Source: an uncultured Eubacteriales bacterium (GTDB taxonomy: Bacteria > Bacillota > Clostridia > Oscillospirales > Oscillospiraceae). From it: a DNA stretch of 64,000 bases. Below are positions 35,001 to 42,314 of this stretch, piece after piece. The first letter of the stretch is position 1; each line of letters begins with the position of its first letter. The DNA lies in assembly GCA_900549645.1 (NCBI GenBank), contig URPD01000001.1:62001-126000 (forward strand). Reading direction: 5' to 3'. Made by a program: the position numbers and the translations under genes. The notes below the pieces were generated by a model. The model had not been told where the DNA came from and searched no databases. It saw nothing but the letters and a program-made list of their open reading frames with translations.

Positions 35001-36195
35001 TTGCCGCACCTCCAAGTTCTCTAAATACTCTCCAGAAATCAGGATATGATTTCCCTACGCACTCCGCTCCGCGTATAATGACCGGTTCGCGGCACACCGT
35101 CGCGGCAGCAGCCGCCATCATCGCAATGCGGTGATCGTTCCTGCAATCCACCGCCGCGCCGCCACAAAGCCGTGGAACACCGTTGATGATCAGTCCGTCC
35201 TCCCGTTGAACAACGTCCGCGCCCAAAGCATTGAGCACGCAGCTCACCGCGTCCAGCCGGTCGCACTCCTTGTACCTCAGCCGCGCGGCGTGCGTAATAT
35301 CGCAGCGTCCGGGGCGCAGCGCCGCGGCCAACGCCAGCGGCGGCACGATATCCGGGCATTGGGACACATCCAGTGCAGCATCCCCTCCGCCGCGCAGGGC
35401 GTGCAGATATTCCATAAATATTCTGTCGCCTTGAACGCTGTTTTCATTCATGCCGTGTATACTAATATCATTTCCAAGCTCGCGCGCCGCAAGCCACAGC
35501 GCCGCATGCGACCAGTCGCTTTCCACAGTGCAGCCGCAACTCGCGTAGTGTTGCGAGGGGATGATGAATTCATTCTCACCCTGCGTCACGCCGACGCCAT
35601 GCCGCTTCATCGAGTCGAGCGTCATGTCGATATACGGCCTCGACTGTATCGGGCTTTCGGCGCACATCCTCGATTCGCCGTCCAGCAGCGACAGTGCGAG
35701 TAGCAGCCCGCTGAAAAATTGGCTGGACACATCGCCCGGCAGTACATATTTGCCCGCCGGCAGTCTGCCGCGGACGCGCAGGCAGTTATCATTTAATTCG
35801 TATTCAATTCCGCGTTCCCTGAACAGTCTGAAATACGGCTCTATCGGCCTCGACATCAGCGAGGCCACGCCTTTGAAGACCGCTTCCCCATACAGCGCAA
35901 GCGCAACCGGCAGTAACAAACGCAATGTCGTCGCCGAAGCGCCGCAGTCGATATTCGGCGTGGTATCTGCCGTGCCACCGGTGATGCGCAGGGCATCGGC
36001 TTCGCGGATATATTTTGCGCCGAGGGCGGAAACTCCGCACAGCGTCGCGTTTATATCGTCCGAAAAATATACGTTTTCAAGCCGGCTTTCGCCTTGCGCA
36101 AGCGCCGCGCAGATTATCTCGCGGTGGCACTGGCTTTTGCTCGACGGCGGCGTGACCGTGCCGTGTAGCAGCCCCGGCGTTACCTTTATATCCAT
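34990..36195 (-). CDS. aroA: 3-phosphoshikimate 1-carboxyvinyltransferase (EPSP synthase)
   Basis: 401 residues; sixth shikimate-pathway step. Motifs PPSSKSQCHREII, DCGASATTLRLLLP, SRPIEPYFRLF, LRYKECDRL and NDHRIAMMAAAAA mark the two-domain EPSP synthase. Around DCGASATTLR the family has a Gly/Ala position that influences inhibitor sensitivity; here it reads S-A-T, a variant whose effect cannot be judged by eye. It is the first gene of aroA-aroC-aroQEK, overlapping aroC by 11 bp. Confidence 0.96.
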   Translation of the reverse strand: MDIKVTPGLLHGTVTPPSSKSQCHREIICAALAQGESRLENVYFSDDINATLCGVSALGAKYIREADALRITGGTADTTPNIDCGASATTLRLLLPVALALYGEAVFKGVASLMSRPIEPYFRLFRERGIEYELNDNCLRVRGRLPAGKYVLPGDVSSQFFSGLLLALSLLDGESRMCAESPIQSRPYIDMTLDSMKRHGVGVTQGENEFIIPSQHYASCGCTVESDWSHAALWLAARELGNDISIHGMNENSVQGDRIFMEYLHALRGGGDAALDVSQCPDIVPPLALAAALRPGRCDITHAARLRYKECDRLDAVSCVLNALGADVVQREDGLIINGVPRLCGGAAVDCRNDHRIAMMAAAAATVCREPVIIRGAECVGKSYPDFWRVFRELGGAASAV

Positions 36196-36234
36196 AAACT
36201 TCTCTCGTTATTCTGTCGTGGTTCACAGCAAAAA

Positions 36235-36256
36235 ACGCTTGCCGCGGGGCAAGCGT
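36235..36256 (-). terminator. Terminator of sigK
   Basis: 9-bp stem ACGCTTGCC/GGCAAGCGT, tight loop, then TTTTT on the minus strand. Confidence 0.85.
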
Positions 36257-36314
36257 CAAGGCATAAACTCCCTTGATATAATATTGTATTCTTCGATATT
36301 TGTCAATCGTAACG

Positions 36315-37013
36315 TCACGTCGGACATGCGTCCTCGCCGAGAACCTGCCGCAGCTTCTCAAGCGCTTTTTTCTCGATGCGCGATACGTATGACCGGCTTA
36401 TGCCGCAGCGCTTCGCAACGTCCCTCTGCGGCATCGGCTGCCCGCCGTTAAGCCCGTATCTGAGCCGGATTATCTTCGCTTCGCGCTCGGTCAGGCATTC
36501 GTCTATGCACTTTCCGAGATTTCGGCACAGCTCATTGTTGCCGATCTGCTCCGCCATATCCTCGTCGGACGCGAGCACATCGAGGATCGATAGCCCGTCG
36601 CCGTCACTGTCCACATCCAGCGCTTCGGACAGGCTGAGGTCACACATGCTCTTCCGCTGGCTCCTAAAATGCATCAGTACTTCATTTTCAATGCATCTGC
36701 TCGCATAAGTGGCAAGGCGGACGCCTTTGTCCGGGCGGTAGGTGTTTATCCCCTTTATCAGCCCTATGGTTCCTATGGATATGAGGTCGTCGACATCGTC
36801 CGTCTGCGTAAAATATTTTTTCATAATATGCGACACAAGGCGCATATTATGTTCAACAAGTTTATTTCTCGCCTCAATGTTGCCCTCCGCCCAGAGAGCA
36901 AGATATTTTTGCTCGTCCTCGTGCGACAGTGGTCTAGCAAACGATTCCCCCGGCGCAATGCGCAGCATAAGCAGCAGGCTGTTCATAAGCAGTATCAGCG
37001 CGCTTTCCAGCAT
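36315..37013 (-). CDS. sigK: Sporulation sigma factor SigK
   Basis: 232 residues; late mother-cell sigma factor. A hydrophobic pro-like N-terminus (ALILLMNSLLLML) precedes RPLSHEDEQKYLALWAEGNIEARNKLVEHNMRLV. Region 2 (DLISIGTIGLIKGINTYRPDKGVRLATYASRCIENEVLMHFRS) and region 4 (RDVAKRCGISRSYVSRIEKKALEKL) are complete. The gene is not split by a skin-like element. ATG at 37013 follows AGGAGGTGAGCTT. The N-terminus suggests a pro-sequence removed by proteolysis, as in Bacillus pro-sigma-K. Confidence 0.93.
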   Translation of the reverse strand: MLESALILLMNSLLLMLRIAPGESFARPLSHEDEQKYLALWAEGNIEARNKLVEHNMRLVSHIMKKYFTQTDDVDDLISIGTIGLIKGINTYRPDKGVRLATYASRCIENEVLMHFRSQRKSMCDLSLSEALDVDSDGDGLSILDVLASDEDMAEQIGNNELCRNLGKCIDECLTEREAKIIRLRYGLNGGQPMPQRDVAKRCGISRSYVSRIEKKALEKLRQVLGEDACPT

Positions 37014-37213
37014 AAGCTCACCTCCTGATACAGCATATTCCGACAGCCCTTGTACAAATAACGCGAATATCTCTGCCGCCAATACTGTCAAAATACAGGT
37101 TTTAATTTAATATAGCAAAAATTGCATATCCGGCTTCCGCATATATCACCCGCATCCGCAAAAGATATGTTCGGGCAAACAAACCCGAAATGAGAGAAAA
37201 GGAGATGCAAACT

Positions 37214-37414
37214 ATGTCTTACAATTCCAGTAATCATCTTGTCAATCCCGCAGCGCGCGACGCTATGGAGAAGTTCAAGATGGAAGCCGCTTCTGAAGTC
37301 GGCGTCAACCTGAAGAACGGTTACAACGGCGACCTCACCAGCCGTCAGGCCGGTTCCATCGGCGGCCAGATGGTCAAGAAGATGATCGAGGCCTACGAGA
37401 ACGGCATGAAGTAA
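37214..37414 (+). CDS. Alpha/beta-type small acid-soluble spore protein
   Basis: 66 residues; coats and protects DNA in the dormant spore. Conserved core: EKFKMEAASEVGVNL, NGYNGDLTSRQAGSIGGQMVKKMIEAYE, with a GPR-type cleavage region at SEVGV. ATG at 37214 lies 9 bp after GGAG; the upstream ATG at 37205 touches the ribosome site. Expected forespore (sigma-G) expression, but I could not identify a convincing sigma-G promoter. It is divergent from sigK. Confidence 0.96.
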   Translation: MSYNSSNHLVNPAARDAMEKFKMEAASEVGVNLKNGYNGDLTSRQAGSIGGQMVKKMIEAYENGMK

Positions 37415-37445
37415 GCTTTGCTTACCCGCTTCATCTGCAATTAAA

Positions 37446-37479
37446 ACCGCTGCCGGCAAACGCTGGCAGCGGTCTTTCT
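37446..37479 (+). terminator. Terminator of the SASP gene
   Basis: 9-bp stem ACCGCTGCC/GGCAGCGGT followed by CTTTCT. It also lies just beyond the stop of the convergent DUF1275 gene. Confidence 0.8.
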
Positions 37480-37485
37480 GTCATA

Positions 37486-38163
37486 TCATTTTTTGTCCTT
37501 TATCTGCATAAGCGCAAAGCTTATCGCGAGGAGCACGCAGCTTATCCAAATCGAGTGCTCGCCCCAGCGGACGACGATAACGCCGCCAAGTCCCGCGCCA
37601 ATTGCAAAAATTATCACGACGCCAAAATATGTGAGCGCCTTATAGAGGATATTTCGATCGTGGCTCATAAAATACGCATGCAGCGCCGTCATGCCGCTGC
37701 GCATATTACCGATGCACATAGTGCTTGCATAGGCATGCCCTCTGAGCTTATGAAAGGTCTGAAGCTGGAGCGCGCAGACGAACGAAACAAGCGCGTTCGC
37801 CGCAGCGTTTACGCTCTGCGGCATGAAGCCGACTGCGAACAGCACCACTATCTCGCAGAGAACAATGATCTGTCTCCAGTGTATCTTCTCCATGTCCTTG
37901 TACTTATAGTGTATTACCTCGGCGACATAAATACCGACGAGGAACGCCGCCAGCGGTATCAGGTATTTCAGACACAGCGACGGTTTTCCCTCAAACATAT
38001 TTATGCTCATAAGGACGATGTTTCCCGTCTGTGCGTTCGCAAAAACGCCGCCGCGGCAGCAGTACGAATATGCGTCCTGATAACCGCCCGACAGGATGAC
38101 AAAAACCGCCGTTATAAGCGAATCAGACATTTGCTTTCCGTTCTCGTGCAGCAGATTGTGCAT
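37486..38163 (-). CDS. YoaK/DUF1275 family membrane protein
   Basis: 225 residues with six hydrophobic helices. The conserved GGYQDAYSYCCRGGVFANAQTGNIVL (first third) and CALQLQTF...ASTMCIGNMRSG blocks identify DUF1275. Its substrate is unknown; a transporter-like fold is assumed. The start was taken at ATG 38163, though a GTG three codons earlier is possible. It is transcribed divergently from a TetR regulator, with a perfect 12-bp palindrome in its promoter region, so it is a likely regulatory target. Confidence 0.85.
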   Translation of the reverse strand: MHNLLHENGKQMSDSLITAVFVILSGGYQDAYSYCCRGGVFANAQTGNIVLMSINMFEGKPSLCLKYLIPLAAFLVGIYVAEVIHYKYKDMEKIHWRQIIVLCEIVVLFAVGFMPQSVNAAANALVSFVCALQLQTFHKLRGHAYASTMCIGNMRSGMTALHAYFMSHDRNILYKALTYFGVVIIFAIGAGLGGVIVVRWGEHSIWISCVLLAISFALMQIKDKK

Positions 38164-38503
38164 TCTAATCACCAGATTCTCTATATAATTACGTAAAGCT
38201 TTACAATTATATTAACCAAAAGCCCAAACGTCAATATATGTTATATACAAATTTGCACGTAAGGAGACGAAACAAGTATCTTCTTCATACAAGCTACGAT
38301 TTGTTTTTTAATTTATTACACACAAACGAAACACCTTCAAGGCCGCGCTATTCTCAATTAATAAATCCCGTTTGGCAGCATATACTGAAATGTCCGGAAA
38401 AAGTCCGGTTTACATCCAAGCCTGAAAACGCGGCCTGTCAAACGAACTATTGACGCGCGGCCTTCTGCGGGTTAAACTGAGGAAAACCGCACGGAGGTAT
38501 AAT
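38164..38503. promoter_or_regulatory. Divergent intergenic region between DUF1275 and tetR, with a palindromic candidate operator
   Basis: 340 bp without a gene. Near the DUF1275 side is GTAAAGCTTTAC (38193-38204), a perfect 12-bp palindrome embedded in AT-rich DNA (TATATAATT on one side, AATTATATTAA on the other) where the DUF1275 promoter should be. The rest is AT-rich with no open frame I believe. TTGACG (38450-38455) precedes the TetR gene with a weak -10 (TTAAAC). Confidence 0.5.
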
Positions 38504-39130
38504 ATGGCTGCTTCCAAAGAAAGAGATCAGAATATACAAAAAGTAATCAAGGTTGCGCAGTCCCTCTTCATATCCGAGGGCGTCGCCGCAACGTCTATAA
38601 ACCGCATTGCGCGCGAAGTCGGACTCACCCCCATGTCCGTATACCGCTACTTCGGCACGAAGGACAGCCTTGTGCTCGCCGTGTGGCGGGACGCACTGGT
38701 CGTGTTCTATGAGGGCTTTATGGCGCGCTATCAGGAGCGGGTGAAAAATCTTCACACCGGGTACGACCGCTGCCTCGCGGCAATGGCGGAGTATAACAGC
38801 ACCTACATCTCCTTCCCTGAATGGTACCGCTATACGCGTGAAATGCTGAGCTACACCACCTCGCCCGAAGCCGGGGACATTGACATGAATAAAATCTTCT
38901 GGCAGTTTTACGACCGCGAGATACCTATCCCCTCCGCCAAGGCAATCGAAGAAGGCATTGCCGACGGCTCCGTCCGTCCCGACCTCAACACACGCATGTT
39001 CCTTCAGCTGATGATAAACGCCTACACCGGGGTTGACATCTTCAACGGCACGGAATACGAGGTCAGCACGTCCGAGAACCTGATGTTCTATTCCGATGTA
39101 TTGGCAAGATATATAAAAGCGGACACTTGA
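38504..39130 (+). CDS. TetR family transcriptional regulator
   Basis: 208 residues. N-terminal helix-turn-helix about residues 12-58: VIKVAQSLFISEGVAATSINRIAREVGLTPMSVYRYFGTKDSLV, the classical TetR pattern. The C-terminal ligand domain is rich in aromatic residues (FPEWYRYTREML). The ligand is not predictable. ACGGAGGT precedes ATG. It is divergent from a DUF1275 membrane gene, the usual arrangement for local auto-regulation, and about 1 kb before the oleate hydratase locus. Confidence 0.93.
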   Translation: MAASKERDQNIQKVIKVAQSLFISEGVAATSINRIAREVGLTPMSVYRYFGTKDSLVLAVWRDALVVFYEGFMARYQERVKNLHTGYDRCLAAMAEYNSTYISFPEWYRYTREMLSYTTSPEAGDIDMNKIFWQFYDREIPIPSAKAIEEGIADGSVRPDLNTRMFLQLMINAYTGVDIFNGTEYEVSTSENLMFYSDVLARYIKADT

Positions 39131-39141
39131 GTCTATAGGAT

Positions 39142-39170
39142 TTATACAAAATTTATATCGTGACTATTTA
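39142..39170 (+). promoter_or_regulatory. Possible promoter of the Crp/Fnr leader
   Basis: TTATAC (39142-39147), 17 bp, TATTTA (39165-39170); weak, but it would start RNA near 39178, just before the structured leader. Confidence 0.4.
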
Positions 39171-39192
39171 TTTCGGTAGTTGCGTAACAAAA

Positions 39193-39310
39193 GGTGCAGA
39201 AATCCGGATAGGATTTGATAATATTCAGACAAGATCGGATGCTGATGGAACTGCACCATATTTTTTTAGGCATAGATGTTAGTGCCTATAACAGCTTATA
39301 CAGAGGTGCA
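39193..39310 (+). promoter_or_regulatory. Structured leader RNA, candidate riboregulator, upstream of the Crp/Fnr gene
   Basis: P1 GGTGCAG (39193-39199) pairs with CTGCACC (39251-39257) and encloses two hairpins: AAATCC/GGATTT (39200-39216) and TCAG/CTGA (39225-39245). P1 is followed by ATA and seven Ts (39261-39267). A further hairpin TAGGCA/TGCCTA lies at about 39267-39288. The Shine-Dalgarno region GGTGCA (39305-39310) repeats the P1 left strand, so TGCACC can pair with either. I do not recognise a known riboswitch class. Folding was done by eye. Confidence 0.5.
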
Positions 39311-39312
39311 AT

Positions 39313-39987
39313 ATGACGAGACACGATATATCTGAGTGCCTACCTTTTTGGGACAGGCTGAGTGAAAAGAGCCGCCAGCGCCTGCGCGAAAATGCGATAT
39401 TCCGCCGCTACAAGCCCGGCGAAAACGTCATCTTCAAAACCGTGAAAAAAGACGGCATCGTTTTCGTACTTGAGGGCAAGCTGCGGGTATATCTCAGCTC
39501 TGGCACCGGGCGCGAAATAACGCTTTTCAGGCTTCCGAAGGGCGAAGCGTTCAGCATTATGACCGTCGATAACGCCCGCGGAAACGACGTCGTCCCCTCG
39601 CTCCAGTCTCTTGACGACACCACTCTCGCCTACCTTCAGCGCTCCGACATGGCGCCGACCGCATATGAGGAGCCACTCATGGCGAACTTCATTTTTGATG
39701 CCTGCGCGAAAACGGCGCAGCATATTCTGAACAACATCTCATATTCTTTTTTCAACACCCTGCGAAGCTGTGTCGCCCGCGCTCTTCTCGAACGCCTCAG
39801 CGACGACGCTCCCGATTCCGCCGAAGTGCGTATAACGCACGAGGACATTGCAAACGACCTCGGCACAACGCGCGTGGTCATCAGCCGCGAGCTGGATCAC
39901 ATGCGCGATATGGGTCTTATCTCCACCGGCCGCGGAAAGATCTATATTCTCGACCGCGGCGGACTTGCCGCGATAGCCGGGGAATAG
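39313..39987 (+). CDS. Crp/Fnr family transcriptional regulator
   Basis: 224 residues. A cyclic-nucleotide-binding-like beta-barrel (about 15-115: FRRYKPGENVIF, GIVFVLEGKLRVYLSSGTGREITLFRLPKGEAF) is followed by a winged-helix domain with THEDIANDLGTTRVVISRELDHMRDMGLI. The cysteines (about 9, 137, 156) do not form an Fnr iron-sulfur pattern, so the ligand is unknown. GAGGTG precedes ATG. It lies 55 bp before oleate hydratase on the same strand and is the natural candidate regulator of it. Confidence 0.92.
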   Translation: MTRHDISECLPFWDRLSEKSRQRLRENAIFRRYKPGENVIFKTVKKDGIVFVLEGKLRVYLSSGTGREITLFRLPKGEAFSIMTVDNARGNDVVPSLQSLDDTTLAYLQRSDMAPTAYEEPLMANFIFDACAKTAQHILNNISYSFFNTLRSCVARALLERLSDDAPDSAEVRITHEDIANDLGTTRVVISRELDHMRDMGLISTGRGKIYILDRGGLAAIAGE

Positions 39988-40042
39988 CCGTGATTTACTG
40001 CGCAGTGCGCAGACAAAATAAATTATTCAGGAGGAAAGAAGA

Positions 40043-41818
40043 ATGTATTACAGCAGCGGTAACTATGAGGCATTTGCAACCCCCAAAAAGCCCGAAGGTA
40101 TCGACGATAAGTCGGCGTACATAGTCGGCACCGGCCTAGCAGGTCTTGCGGCGGCCTGTTTCCTGATCCGCGACGCCCAGATGCCCGGCGAAAAGATCAC
40201 CCTTTTCGAGCATCTCCCCCTCGCCGGCGGCTCCTGCGACGGTATCTATGACGCAACCAAAGGCTTCATCATGCGCGGCGGGCGCGAGATGGATAACCAC
40301 TTTGAGTGCATGTGGGATCTGTTCAAGTCCATCCCCTCCATCATCAATCCCGGCGAGACCGTTTTCTCCGAATACTATCACCTGAACAAGGAAGACCCGA
40401 ACTTCTCCCTCTGCCGCGTCACCGAGAAGCAGGGGCAGGACGCCCACACCGACAGAAAATACGGTCTGAACCCCTCCGCCGCAACTCAGCTGCTCAAGCT
40501 GTTCATGGCAACGAACAAGTCCCTTGAGGATAAGAAGATCGACGATGTGTTCGACGATGACTTCTACCAGACCAACTTCTGGACTTACTGGCAGACGATG
40601 TTCGCCTTCGAGAAGTGGCACTCCGCCCTTGAGATGAAGCTCTATCTTCAGCGCTACATCCACCACATCGACGGTCTGCCCGACCTGAGCGCGCTCCGCT
40701 TCACCCGCTACAACCAGTATGAATCCATGATCCTCCCGATGTGCAAATACATCACCGACCACGGCGGAAAGATCCTGTACGACACCACCGTCACCAATAT
40801 TGTCTGCGACTGCACGCCCGAAAAGAAAGTCGCAAAGAAGATAGAGTTCACGCAGGGCGGCGTTGAGAAGGTCATCGACCTGACCGAGAACGACCTCGTC
40901 ATCTGCACCAACGGCTGCCAAGGCGACGCCTCCGCCTACGGCGATCAAACCCACGCCCCCGTCGTCACCGTCACGAACGGCGAAGGCCCCTCCATCGAGA
41001 TGTGGAAAAAGATCGCGGCGCAGGATCCCGCTTTCGGCCATCCCGAAAAGTTCTTTGCCGGCATCAAGGAGACCAGCTGGGAATCTTGGACTGTCGACAC
41101 CGCCAACAAGCAGATACTTGACGCCATCCAGAAGATATGCAAGAGAGATCCCCTCTCCGGCAAGGTCGTCACTGGCGGCATCGTCACCTGCCGCGACTCC
41201 AGCTGGCTCATAAGCTGGACTATCAACCGTCAGGGGCAGTTCCAAGAGCAGCCCTCCGACCACTGCCTCATCTGGGTCTACGGTCTGAACTGCTGGGACG
41301 ACAAGGGCGACTTCATAAAGAAGAATATGTGCGACTGCACCGGCATAGAGCTGTGCGCAGAGTGGCTGTATCACATCGGCATCCCTGAGGATCAGATCAT
41401 GGAGCTTGCTGAGAAAGAGTGCAACACCACGCCCTGCATGATGCCCTACGTCACCACCTTCTTCATGCCCAGAGCCGAGGGCGACCGCCCCAAGGTAGTT
41501 CCCGACGGTTCCGTCAACCTTGCCTTTGTTGGTCAGTTCGCCGACACTCCGCGCGACACCGTGTTCACTACCGAGTACTCCATCCGCACCGGTATGGAAG
41601 CGGTCTACACGCTCTGCAACATTGACCGCGGCGTGCCCGAAGTCTGGGGCTCCGTGTACGATATCCGCGACCTGCTGTATGCTACCAGCAAGTTGCTCGA
41701 CGGCAAGAAGCCGTTGGAGTTCCTGCTGCCCACTATTCTCCCGCTGCTCGGTCTCGTCAAGGAGCCGCTTACCAACAACGTCATCGTCGACCTGCTGAAG
41801 AAGTACAACATCGTCTGA
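40043..41818 (+). CDS. ohyA: Oleate hydratase (MCRA family)
   Basis: 591 residues; FAD-containing hydratase that adds water to the cis-9 double bond of unsaturated fatty acids (oleate to 10-hydroxystearate). The FAD loop is YIVGTGLAGLAAACFL (about 27-42); GGSCDG and RGGREMDNHFECMWDLF are highly conserved and include the Glu implicated in water activation. ICTNGCQGD and FVGQFADTPRDTVFTTEYSIRTGMEAVY complete the family pattern. AGGAGGAA precedes ATG. It follows the Crp/Fnr gene and precedes a 70-aa gene. In gut bacteria it detoxifies host unsaturated fatty acids. Confidence 0.96.
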   Translation: MYYSSGNYEAFATPKKPEGIDDKSAYIVGTGLAGLAAACFLIRDAQMPGEKITLFEHLPLAGGSCDGIYDATKGFIMRGGREMDNHFECMWDLFKSIPSIINPGETVFSEYYHLNKEDPNFSLCRVTEKQGQDAHTDRKYGLNPSAATQLLKLFMATNKSLEDKKIDDVFDDDFYQTNFWTYWQTMFAFEKWHSALEMKLYLQRYIHHIDGLPDLSALRFTRYNQYESMILPMCKYITDHGGKILYDTTVTNIVCDCTPEKKVAKKIEFTQGGVEKVIDLTENDLVICTNGCQGDASAYGDQTHAPVVTVTNGEGPSIEMWKKIAAQDPAFGHPEKFFAGIKETSWESWTVDTANKQILDAIQKICKRDPLSGKVVTGGIVTCRDSSWLISWTINRQGQFQEQPSDHCLIWVYGLNCWDDKGDFIKKNMCDCTGIELCAEWLYHIGIPEDQIMELAEKECNTTPCMMPYVTTFFMPRAEGDRPKVVPDGSVNLAFVGQFADTPRDTVFTTEYSIRTGMEAVYTLCNIDRGVPEVWGSVYDIRDLLYATSKLLDGKKPLEFLLPTILPLLGLVKEPLTNNVIVDLLKKYNIV

Positions 41819-41852
41819 TTCAAACCTACTATTAATTATAAGGAGAACCGAT

Positions 41853-42065
41853 ATGGATTTCAGAAGCCTGACCGTAAAGGAACTGTTTGACAATCCCGCA
41901 ACCGCGGCCGTCATTAAGGAGGACGCGCCCCAGCTCCTCAAATACCCCATAAAGATGTTCAACAAGAAAAAATGCGGCGAGATATTTGATAAGGTCGTCG
42001 CGGCCGGCATAGTCCCCAAGGACACCGCCGAAAAAGTTGAAGCGAAGATAAACGCTCTGCTTTAA
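41853..42065 (+). CDS. Small protein of unknown function downstream of oleate hydratase
   Basis: 70 residues, mostly helical, no signal or membrane segment. Sequence begins MDFRSLTVKELFDNPATAAVIKE and ends KDTAEKVEAKINALL; it looks like a compact helical domain with basic patch MFNKKKCGEIFDK. TAAGGAG precedes ATG, 34 bp after oleate hydratase, with a strong terminator after it, so it is co-expressed. The arrangement suggests an accessory or acyl-carrier-like partner, but no phosphopantetheine DSL motif is visible. Confidence 0.78.
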   Translation: MDFRSLTVKELFDNPATAAVIKEDAPQLLKYPIKMFNKKKCGEIFDKVVAAGIVPKDTAEKVEAKINALL

Positions 42066-42131
42066 GCTCCATATATGCTTTGTACCGGCTCAGTGTCGCA
42101 GCCGCAGTCGATGCGAAGCACCCCCCCATAG

Positions 42132-42165
42132 GTCAGCACCGGACTTTGTCCGGTGCTGATTTTTT
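42132..42165 (+). terminator. Terminator of the oleate hydratase operon
   Basis: 12-position stem (GTCAGCACCGGA with TCCGGTGCTGAT, one G-T closing pair), small loop, then TTTTT. Confidence 0.9.
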
Positions 42166-42256
42166 CTGCGCCGCACCGCCGCGCTATTTTTCTGTTAAGA
42201 TAGCCGCAATTTTTTAAACATTTTGTGTCCAATGCACATTATTATGCGAAGTTGGC

Positions 42257-42286
42257 TTGCCATGACATGCGGTTTCATGTTACTAT
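42257..42286 (+). promoter_or_regulatory. Probable promoter of the DUF1538 gene
   Basis: TTGCCA (42257-42262), 18 bp, TACTAT (42281-42286). It lies downstream of the only conventional in-frame start codons (GTG 42225, TTG 42252) and overlaps the reach of ATG 42267. Confidence 0.5.
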
Positions 42287-42314
42287 TAGGAAAAGAAAAA
42301 TCTCAGGGAGTGAT

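Noticed and set aside
36315..37013. Interrupted sigK (skin element)
   Set aside because: Regions 2 to 4 are continuous in one frame; there is no recombinase or interruption.
40136..42025. Long minus-strand open frame (629 codons) opposite oleate hydratase
   Set aside because: It mirrors a strongly codon-biased gene; the translation is low-complexity (Val/Gly/Asp-rich), has no ribosome site and no family motif.
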